From: Comamonadaceae bacterium
Lineage (GTDB): Bacteria > Pseudomonadota > Gammaproteobacteria > Burkholderiales > Burkholderiaceae_C
Assembly: GCA_947374505.1 (NCBI GenBank)
Contig: CANCCE010000183.1
Coordinates: 1 to 5,618 of the forward strand
Direction of reading: 5' to 3'
DNA: 5,618 nucleotides
Below the pieces are notes generated by a model. The model worked only from the letters and a program-made list of their open reading frames with translations, was not told where the DNA came from and did not search any database. The position numbers and the translations under genes were made by a program. Shown in pieces: positions 1 through 5,111 of this stretch; position 1 is the first letter of the stretch, and each line of letters begins with the position of its first letter.

Positions 1-413
1 TTGGTCAGAAACTGCGTGGGCAAAAAATCAAAGCGCACGCCCATGGCTTCAAGCCAGGCGATGGTGTCACCCGCGCTGTTGGCCAGGCGTTCGATCACCG
101 CCGGATCGGCCATGCTCAGCGCACGCGAAAGGGCCGGCCGATGGGCGACGTCGCCATCGGCTGATGCCACAAGTTCCGGGTCCACACTGCCCGAGCCATT
201 CTCGGCCAAATGGGTTTCAAAATCATCGGTCACCTCATGGTGGCTCTTCATGCGCAGGTACGCCTCGGTGTAACGACTTTGCCCGCCACGCTCCTGACGG
301 CTTGCCCGCTCAATGATGGCGACCTTGCCTCCAGACTGGGCTGCCGCCACGGCGGCCGAGAGACCGGCGACGCCGCATCCGGCCACGACAACGTCAAATA
401 CTTGGGTGTTCAC
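1..413 (-). CDS. FAD-dependent dehydrogenase, TcuA-like, N-terminal part (runs off left edge)
   Basis: Only the first 137 codons are present; the reading frame is still open at base 1. The N-terminus is a Rossmann FAD-binding fold: a beta strand (VFDVVVAG), the dinucleotide motif GCGVAG at residues 12-17, and the acidic ribose-binding residue E35 ending the second strand (KVAIIE). It is followed by RGGQSRYT at 42-49 and a YLRM stretch, which closely resembles the RGGNS-x-HT-x-x-LR segment of tricarballylate dehydrogenase TcuA and related FAD_binding_2 flavoproteins. The family oxidises or reduces carbon-carbon bonds next to carboxylates in the cytoplasm; the actual substrate here is unknown. 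The start is taken as GTG because the FAD motif begins right after it; a weak GGA lies 8 bases upstream, and the frame remains open further upstream without an ATG. The gene follows the Bug receptor gene by 99 bases and is probably in the same transcript. Family assignment is firm, TcuA-like function only tentative. Confidence 0.85.
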   Translation of the reverse strand, partial: MNTQVFDVVVAGCGVAGLSAAVAAAQSGGKVAIIERASRQERGGQSRYTEAYLRMKSHHEVTDDFETHLAENGSGSVDPELVASADGDVAHRPALSRALSMADPAVIERLANSAGDTIAWLEAMGVRFDFLPTQFLT

Positions 414-426
414 GCGATGGATCCAT

Positions 427-504
427 TCAGTGAAGTTGACACGCGTTGCCGGCGCAGACAGGTGACAAAAAAGTAGCGCACAGAGCGTGTAAAAGCTTGT
501 TCAT
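427..504 (-). CDS. Possible 25-codon micro-ORF with signal-peptide-like sequence
   Basis: An ATG eight bases after the stop of the Bug receptor gene opens a 25-codon frame ending in TGA, 13 bases before the GTG start of the downstream flavoprotein. The peptide begins MNKLLHALCATFLSPVCAG, with a basic residue, a hydrophobic core and small residues, like a secretion signal with no mature protein. It contains three cysteines. A purine stretch (AAAGAGA) precedes the ATG at short spacing. It could be a leader peptide that couples translation to the next gene, a remnant of a lost secreted protein, or chance. No homologue is recognised, and the length gives no statistical support by itself. Confidence 0.2.
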   Translation of the reverse strand: MNKLLHALCATFLSPVCAGNACQLH

Positions 505-512
505 GGGTCTCT

Positions 513-1502
513 TTACTTCTTCATACCCGACGACTTGACAATCTGCTCAATGACAGGCCGGCGCTGGGCCAGAAAGGTCTTGAGTTCCTCGGCCGAACTC
601 CCCACCGACTCGCCACCGAGTTCACGCACGGTGGCGGCCACCTTTGGATCCTTGGCTACCTCCATCACCACCTTTTCCAGGCGCGACACCACCGCGGCGG
701 GCGTGCCCGTGGGCGCGAACAGCCCCGTCCAAGAGGTCGAGTCATAGCCGGGAGCAACCGACTCGGCCAAGGTAGGCAGATCGGGCAGAAACCGCGACCG
801 GTCACTGGAACCTATCGCAAAGGCCTTGACCTCCTTGGCTTGTATCAGCTTGAGCACCGGTGGCAAGTTCTCGAAGATCACCTGGATCGCGCCTGAGCGC
901 AAGTCGGTCAGGGACTGTGCCGTTCCCCGGTAGGGAACATGCATCATCTGGACCTTGGTCAACAACTCAAACATCTCGGCACTCAGGTGCTCAATCGAGC
1001 CCTGACCGGCGCTGCCGTAATTAATGCTGCCCGGCTTGGCACGTGCAGCGGCCAAAAAGTCCTGCACGGAGGTCCATGGCACATCCTTGTTGGCGATCAG
1101 GACCACCGGACTGTCCGAGAACTTTGAGACCGGGATGAAATCGTTCTGGGCGCTGTACTTCAAGTCTGACTGCATGGCTGGATTGACCAGAATCGATCCG
1201 GGCGTTCCCAGCATCAAGGTGTGCCCATCCGGCGTCGACCGCGCGACCTGCATGGCGCCTATGGTGCCGCCGGCGCCAGTCAAGTTCTCGACAACGACCT
1301 GCTGACCCAGACGAGTCGACATCCCGACCGCGAGCAGGCGGGCAAGGATGTCCGTGCCGCCGCCAGCCGCGAAGGGCACCACCAGCCGGATGGTGCGGGA
1401 TGGAAAAGTCGCCTGCGCCAGCAAGGGCAGTGAACAGACCGAAGCAGCCATACCCCCCAGGATTTGGCGGCGGTTGATTCGAAAGCTTCTGGTTTTTGTC
1501 AT
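513..1502 (-). CDS. Bug/TctC family periplasmic solute-binding protein (first receptor)
   Basis: Extracytoplasmic receptor of the tripartite tricarboxylate transporter (TTT) family, 329 residues, a normal length. It binds an organic acid or similar small ligand in the periplasm; the ligand is unknown. Family marks in order: signal region with a twin-arginine-like NRRQIL at 10-15 and a hydrophobic stretch ending AQA (cleavage probably after residue 31); mature start FPSRTIRLVVPFAAGGGTD at 33-51, typical of Bug proteins; VVVENLTGAGGTIGA near 69-83; PDGHTLMLGT at 91-100; the ligand-loop segment INYGSAGQGS at 160-169; and HVPYRG at 188-193. An upstream in-frame ATG at 1553 would add 17 residues and overlap the preceding gene. 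The ATG at 1502 is preferred because AAGGAG sits five bases before it and the signal peptide then starts normally. It lies 28 bases after the flavoprotein gene, so co-transcription is likely. No TctA/TctB genes are visible. Confidence 0.93.
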   Translation of the reverse strand: MTKTRSFRINRRQILGGMAASVCSLPLLAQATFPSRTIRLVVPFAAGGGTDILARLLAVGMSTRLGQQVVVENLTGAGGTIGAMQVARSTPDGHTLMLGTPGSILVNPAMQSDLKYSAQNDFIPVSKFSDSPVVLIANKDVPWTSVQDFLAAARAKPGSINYGSAGQGSIEHLSAEMFELLTKVQMMHVPYRGTAQSLTDLRSGAIQVIFENLPPVLKLIQAKEVKAFAIGSSDRSRFLPDLPTLAESVAPGYDSTSWTGLFAPTGTPAAVVSRLEKVVMEVAKDPKVAATVRELGGESVGSSAEELKTFLAQRRPVIEQIVKSSGMKK

Positions 1503-1507
1503 GGTGT

Positions 1508-1513
1508 CTCCTT
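1508..1513 (-). promoter_or_regulatory. Ribosome binding site deciding the start of the first Bug receptor
   Basis: A perfect AAGGAG on the minus strand is separated by five bases (ACACC) from the ATG at 1502. The earlier in-frame ATG at 1553 lies inside the preceding flavoprotein gene and would put a hydrophilic extension before the signal peptide. This site therefore favours the shorter protein. Confidence 0.85.
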
Positions 1514-1530
1514 GATGGCGGGTCCGGCCC

Positions 1531-2910
1531 TCATTGCCTAGCTGCATTGGCACCGGCGAGCCGACCGCAGATCACGCACTTGCCCAGCGAGGTGCCCGTC
1601 ATGAACGCCTTGCCGTGAAAGCCGCCGGTGACCTCGCCGGCAGCATAAAGGCCGGCGATAGACTCACCAAGCACATCGACCACATTCATGTCGGGATTGA
1701 CCGTCAAGCCGCAGTAGGTGGCGATCACTGCGCTGGTGGACGGATAAGCATAAAAAGGGGCACGGCGAATAGGCACCAGCTTGCCGTATCCCTGGACGAT
1801 GCCCTGTCGGCCGAAGGTGCGATCCAGGCCTTCGGCCACATCGTGGTTGTATTGCTCGACCGTCTCTGCAAGCGCCTGACCGTCTATGCCGAGTTTCTCG
1901 GCAAGGGCCTGTAGCGTGTCCGCCTGCAACAAACGCCCCTCCTGCAGGCGCTTCGGAAAATTGAACATGGGCGCCACGGGGACGGCCTGCTCCATGATGT
2001 CTTGGTCCAAGACTTGGTAGCCGATCGCGTCCGGCTGCTGTAGGCAAGCATCGCCCAGCAGTTTGTATGAAATCGACTCGTCCGCAAAGCGTTTGCCCAG
2101 CTTGTTGACGGCGATAGCCCCCTTGTAGATGGCCAGCATCGCGGTGTGTTCCCGCGGGTGCGCATCGGGGTGATTGCCAAAGGTCCCCTTCACATAGCCC
2201 ATGTCACGCAGTCCTGCGCCCAGCTGCCATGCCAGCTTCATGCCCTCGCCCTGGCTTCCGGCGCCGCCCACGCGGGTGGCCTTGGCCTGACCCGGACAAA
2301 ACTCTTCCATCAACTCGGCGTTGCGCGAGAACCCACCGCTGGCGATCACGACACCGGCGCGCACCTGGGTCTGCGTGCTGTGCTCACCCTGCATCCAGAC
2401 CACGCCGTCAACCTTGCCGGAGGTCCGGTTGCGCAGCAACCGAGTCACCTTGGCGCCGACCACCAGCTCGATGGTGTCGCTGCGCTGGATCTCCTCGTTG
2501 AGCATCCGGACCACCTCCGCCGGATTGGCCGGGTGGATGCGTGGCACCGACTGCCCAGCCCCGGCGATGACCGGCCCAAATTGAACCCCTTTGTCGACCA
2601 GCCATTGGAAAGCTTGGAGTTGATGGTTGGCATAGACATCGATGAGAGCTGGATCGTTTCGATGCCCTCCGACCTCCCAGAGATCCTTCGCCAACAAGGC
2701 GGCTGAGTCCTCAATGCCAACGGCAGCCTGCGCTGCCGTGCCAGCAAACGCAAAGGAGCCGCCGCTGAGCACGGAACTGCCGCCGACCTCCGGCTCGCGC
2801 TCGAGAAGCAAGACGCGCGCGCCCGCTCTTGCGGCCTCGATCGCCGCGCAATGCCCGGCCAGCCCGGCCCCAATAACCACCACATCGGTGTCCGCGAATC
2901 GCCCGGTCAT
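1531..2910 (-). CDS. FAD-dependent oxidoreductase, fumarate reductase flavoprotein-like family
   Basis: Complete 459-residue cytoplasmic flavoprotein of the FAD_binding_2 family (relatives: flavocytochrome c fumarate reductase, urocanate reductase, 3-ketosteroid dehydrogenase). Seen in order: GAGLAG at 14-19, acidic E37, GGSS and SGG at 43-51; SGGF at 191-194; GEGMKLAWQLGA at 221-232; GAIAVNKLGKRFADES at 264-279; and the second FAD contact LYAAGEVTGGFHG at 421-433, followed by GTSLGKCVICGRLAG. No signal peptide or heme motif is seen. By eye alignment to fumarate reductases, the proton-donor Arg of GKRF..E..TTRD falls on Y282, and the carboxylate-binding Arg of HGANRLGGN falls on F436. The usual HHTMGG becomes IATYCG. 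So it probably does not act on fumarate; a different alkene or ketone-conjugated substrate is likely. The start overlaps the stop of the racemase-like gene as ATGA, implying translational coupling. Family assignment is secure, substrate unknown. Confidence 0.92.
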   Translation of the reverse strand: MTGRFADTDVVVIGAGLAGHCAAIEAARAGARVLLLEREPEVGGSSVLSGGSFAFAGTAAQAAVGIEDSAALLAKDLWEVGGHRNDPALIDVYANHQLQAFQWLVDKGVQFGPVIAGAGQSVPRIHPANPAEVVRMLNEEIQRSDTIELVVGAKVTRLLRNRTSGKVDGVVWMQGEHSTQTQVRAGVVIASGGFSRNAELMEEFCPGQAKATRVGGAGSQGEGMKLAWQLGAGLRDMGYVKGTFGNHPDAHPREHTAMLAIYKGAIAVNKLGKRFADESISYKLLGDACLQQPDAIGYQVLDQDIMEQAVPVAPMFNFPKRLQEGRLLQADTLQALAEKLGIDGQALAETVEQYNHDVAEGLDRTFGRQGIVQGYGKLVPIRRAPFYAYPSTSAVIATYCGLTVNPDMNVVDVLGESIAGLYAAGEVTGGFHGKAFMTGTSLGKCVICGRLAGANAARQ

Positions 2911-3734
2911 CGCGTCTTCTCTTGCGTTGTGACACCCACCGAACGGTAGACATTGCCGTAATAGCGCCTGATCTCGTCCAGTTGCGCCACCGAGGGCGGG
3001 GCGTTGGAGAGGCGTTTGCTCACGAAGGCGCCATCCATCAGGCGGTTCATGCGCACCGCCATTTCACCCATCTTCACCAGAGAAGTGATGCCATTGAGGA
3101 TGGGGGTGCCGTTGCCGGCGCTGTTCACCTCGGCATCGGCCAGCAGCGCCATGGCCACACCGCCGGCCGGGATGACCACCTCGGCGCCCCCCTCCACCAG
3201 CGTGCCAGCGCACTTCAGGAACTCCTCAATAATTTGCTGGCGCGCCTGCGGGTTGGTGAACCCCTCCTTCAGGTCGAGGATGCGATCCATTTTCAATCGG
3301 GCTACCCCGTTGAGCCGGCTGCGCAAACCTGCCCGGTCGACGTTTTCGACGATGCGAGCGGTGAACTTTTCATTCAGCGTCACCAGCGAAAAATTCGCAC
3401 CCATCATGCAGGCCAGATGCATTGCGCTTTCGCACAACCCCAAGACTGGGATGGAAGCGATCTCACGACACTCGCGGATCCCGGGATCGGCGATATTGCC
3501 AATCAAAAAGGCATCGAAACCCTCGTCTTGCGCCCGCTGCACATTCTCAAGCACCTCGCCAGTCTCCAGGTACTCTAAGTAGCGGTACTGATCGGCAACG
3601 CCACCAATCTTGGTGATGCCGTGGATTTCCACGGTGGTATTGACGTCCTTGACCTTGTCGACAATCCGCCGCAACACGGGATGGTACTCACCCCAAGCCT
3701 GCGAGCGGGACATGCTTTGGTACCACAGTTTCAT
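2907..3734 (-). CDS. Asp/Glu/hydantoin racemase family protein lacking both usual catalytic cysteines
   Basis: A 275-residue cytoplasmic protein with the Asp/Glu racemase fold, the family that includes hydantoin racemase, aspartate racemase, maleate isomerase and arylmalonate decarboxylase. It shows the family's two-lobed pattern: DAFLIGNIADPGIRE at 74-88, IPVLGLCESAMHLACMMG at 95-112, FSLVTL at 115-120, a GLR-like hinge near 136-138, then EGGAEVVIPAGGVAM at 181-195 and PILNGITSLV at 211-220. In classical racemases the first cysteine sits in ACxxDPG and the second in VLGCAG; here these positions read GNIADPG (N80) and VIPAGG (A190). Cysteines elsewhere (C89, C101, C109, C175) are not at those sites. 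A cysteine-pair racemase mechanism is thus unlikely. It may belong to a non-racemase branch with another reaction. The start is supported by AAGG eight bases upstream and by the start-like MKLWYQS. The stop overlaps the next gene's ATG. Fold confident, activity unknown. Confidence 0.88.
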   Translation of the reverse strand: MKLWYQSMSRSQAWGEYHPVLRRIVDKVKDVNTTVEIHGITKIGGVADQYRYLEYLETGEVLENVQRAQDEGFDAFLIGNIADPGIRECREIASIPVLGLCESAMHLACMMGANFSLVTLNEKFTARIVENVDRAGLRSRLNGVARLKMDRILDLKEGFTNPQARQQIIEEFLKCAGTLVEGGAEVVIPAGGVAMALLADAEVNSAGNGTPILNGITSLVKMGEMAVRMNRLMDGAFVSKRLSNAPPSVAQLDEIRRYYGNVYRSVGVTTQEKTR

Positions 3735-3755
3735 CGTGCCAGCCTTGCACCCATG

Positions 3756-3784
3756 GACGCCCCGGGAGGCTCCCGGGCCGCGTC
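3756..3784 (-). promoter_or_regulatory. Strong GC-rich inverted repeat (hairpin) in the leader of the racemase-like gene
   Basis: A perfect seven-base arm CCCGGGA at 3761-3767 pairs with TCCCGGG at 3771-3777 across a three-base loop. After a two-base bulge it extends by GACGC (3756-3760) with GCGTC (3780-3784), giving 12 base pairs. It lies about 22 bases upstream of the ATG and about 10 bases from the ribosome binding site. There is no T-run after it on the minus strand, so it is not a standard intrinsic terminator. It may set the expression ratio between the receptor gene and the downstream genes, by partial termination, mRNA protection or translational control. Confidence 0.55.
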
Positions 3785-3814
3785 GGGCTCTCTGAAGAGT
3801 TTAGAGTCCCGCAT

Positions 3815-3830
3815 GGCCCTTTCGAGGGCT
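3815..3830. repeat. Short inverted repeat with TTCG loop
   Basis: GCCCT (3816-3820) and AGGGC (3825-3829) are perfect reverse complements around TTCG, with a possible G-T closing pair outside. Read on the plus strand it would form a stable UUCG tetraloop followed by TTATT; on the minus strand the loop is CGAA. No plus-strand gene ends here, so a terminator role is not supported. It may simply be mRNA structure after the second Bug receptor gene. Confidence 0.35.
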
Positions 3831-3907
3831 TATTACCAAATAGTCTGTTCGCCCAAACCGAAACAAGACCGACTCATGAACCCTCGCGACCAAGCAGGCC
3901 TTCACCA

Positions 3908-4930
3908 TCAGTCGATCTGGACCTTGGCTGAGCGGACGACCCGCGCCCACTTGACCAGCTCGGCCTTGAAGAAATTGCCAAAGGCCTCCGGGCTGCTGCT
4001 GATAGGCTCCGCCCCCAGCTGCAATAGTTTGTCGTTCACAGCGGGGTCTTTCAGCGCTTCGGCCACTTCCAGGCTCAGCTGATTGATGACTTCGCGAGGG
4101 GTGCCGGCGGGGGCAAACAGACCAAACCAGGCCGTAGCGTCAAAGCCGGTCACACCGACTTCATCGAGTGTTGGAATGTCAGGTGCCACGCTTGAACGCT
4201 GCTTGGTACTGACGGCAAGTGCACGCAACTTGCCGGCTTTGATCAACGGCAGGCTGGTCATGATGTTGTCAAAGGCCACCGGAACTTGGTTGGCGAGCAC
4301 GTCGTTCATTGCCGGCGCCGCCCCTTTGTAGGGCACGTGGGTGAGCTTGATATTGGCCGTGCTGGCCAACAACTCGGTGAAAAGATGCGAGCCAGAGCCA
4401 TTGCCGGCTGTGGCGTAATTGATGTCGCCCGGCTTGCTGCCGCCCTTGCCACGCGCGACATCCAGAAATTCACGTGCAGTCCTGTAGGGAGCCTTCGGAT
4501 TGACGACCAGCAGAAAGGGGGTGGACGAGATCATTGAAATCGCGCTCAGATCCTTGATGGGGTCATACGTCATCTTCGGGTAAAGACTGGGGTTAACCGA
4601 CAGCGAGATAGTGCCAAGCAGCAGGGTGTAACCATCGGGCGCAGCCTTAGCCACAGCGTCGGCGCCAATATTGCCAGCACTGCCGGGCCGGTTGTCCACC
4701 ACCACTGGCTGGCCCAAACGCTCAGACAGCTTCTGGCCAATGATGCGCGCAGCCACATCCGAGGCACCACCGGCCGGGTAGCCCACGATCAGCCGGATAG
4801 GTTTTGAAGGATAGGCCGCTGTTTGCGCCCAAACCGCAGTGGACGCGCCGACGGCGCAAAGTGCAGCGGACAGCACGGAAACAGCCAGGCGGCGCGAAAA
4901 ATGGAGCATCGGGCGGACTGCGTCTGTCAT
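3908..4930 (-). CDS. Bug/TctC family periplasmic solute-binding protein (second receptor)
   Basis: Complete 340-residue TTT-family receptor, exported to the periplasm. Residues 1-38 form a Sec-type signal: a basic SRR at 12-14, a hydrophobic alanine-rich core, and VWAQTA before AYPSKPIRLIVGYPAGG (39-55). Later family marks are GASDVAAR at 55-62, VVVDNRPGSAGNIGA near 76-90, PDGYTLLLGT at 98-107, INYATAGNGSGSH at 170-182 and HVPYKG at 198-203; the C-terminal WFGLFAPAGTPREV segment is also typical. It matches the Bug consensus more closely than the other receptor in this window, and the two differ around the ligand loops, so they probably bind different ligands or came from different ancestors rather than a recent tandem duplication. 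The ATG has AAAGG seven bases upstream. A downstream ATG (codon 8) has no ribosome site. Ligand unknown; the membrane partners TctA/TctB are absent from the window. Confidence 0.94.
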   Translation of the reverse strand: MTDAVRPMLHFSRRLAVSVLSAALCAVGASTAVWAQTAAYPSKPIRLIVGYPAGGASDVAARIIGQKLSERLGQPVVVDNRPGSAGNIGADAVAKAAPDGYTLLLGTISLSVNPSLYPKMTYDPIKDLSAISMISSTPFLLVVNPKAPYRTAREFLDVARGKGGSKPGDINYATAGNGSGSHLFTELLASTANIKLTHVPYKGAAPAMNDVLANQVPVAFDNIMTSLPLIKAGKLRALAVSTKQRSSVAPDIPTLDEVGVTGFDATAWFGLFAPAGTPREVINQLSLEVAEALKDPAVNDKLLQLGAEPISSSPEAFGNFFKAELVKWARVVRSAKVQID

Positions 4931-5111
4931 GAGGGGGCCTTTAAATTAACTGAGCTCTCGTGAGCTGATAGCCCGTGCAGATATGCGCCATTGAGGCCCG
5001 CGCTCACGGGGTGTGTTGACTCAGTTTAAGGCGCGGTGCTTCTGGTCGGAGGCTGTAGAGCGAAGGCTGTTTTCGGTTTTACTGAAACTGTACGAGCGCG
5101 TGACCCGGCCC
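4931..5111 (-). other. Leader region upstream of the second Bug receptor gene
   Basis: A 181-base gap between the right-edge gene and the receptor gene. On the minus strand AAAGG (4942-4938) precedes the ATG by seven bases. It contains a direct repeat of TGAGCT exactly ten bases apart (4951-4956 and 4961-4966), which also forms a small inverted repeat AGCTC-TCGT-GAGCT at 4953-4966. No convincing promoter pair or T-run terminator was recognised. Short frames across it look like chance. Confidence 0.45.
4951..4966. repeat. Direct repeat TGAGCT at ten-base spacing, overlapping a small inverted repeat
   Basis: TGAGCT occurs at 4951-4956 and 4961-4966, one helical turn apart, and AGCTC/GAGCT form a five-pair inverted repeat around TCGT. 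It is 21-36 bases upstream of the receptor start codon. It could be a repressor half-site pair or a leader hairpin, but repeats this short can arise by chance. Confidence 0.3.

Larger units (their letters stand above)
3735..3907 (-). other. Intergenic leader between second Bug receptor and racemase-like gene
   Basis: A 173-base non-coding gap in the transcription direction. It holds a strong GC hairpin near its downstream end (3756-3784), a small hairpin at 3815-3830, and an AT-richer stretch around 3830-3850 that could contain a weak promoter, although no convincing -35/-10 pair could be picked. AAGG at 3743-3746 serves as the ribosome binding site of the racemase-like gene. Short plus-strand frames crossing it have no family resemblance. 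Confidence 0.5.

Noticed and set aside
455..495. Possible terminator with a six-T run on the minus strand after the first Bug receptor
   Set aside because: The T-run exists (467-472 on the plus strand as A6), but only a three-pair stem (CGC/GCG) can form before it, too weak for an intrinsic terminator.
1534..1914. 126-codon open frame on the plus strand
   Set aside because: Antisense shadow of the C-terminal part of the flavoprotein gene; no motif seen.
2146..2706. 186-codon open frame on the plus strand
   Set aside because: It lies wholly antisense to the flavoprotein gene, has no family resemblance and is explained by GC-rich codon bias in the opposite strand.
1531..2910. Annotation as fumarate reductase or succinate dehydrogenase flavoprotein
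   Set aside because: The FAD domain fits, but the expected substrate-binding arginines are not at their positions, so only the broader family name is justified.
2922..3578. 218-codon open frame on the plus strand
   Set aside because: Antisense to the racemase-like gene, rich in His, Gln and Arg as expected from a shadow frame, with no recognisable domain.
3830..3870. Minus-strand promoter candidate (TAATAA with TTTGGG upstream)
   Set aside because: The -35 match is poor and the spacer is one base short of the ideal; not distinguishable from chance in this AT-richer stretch.
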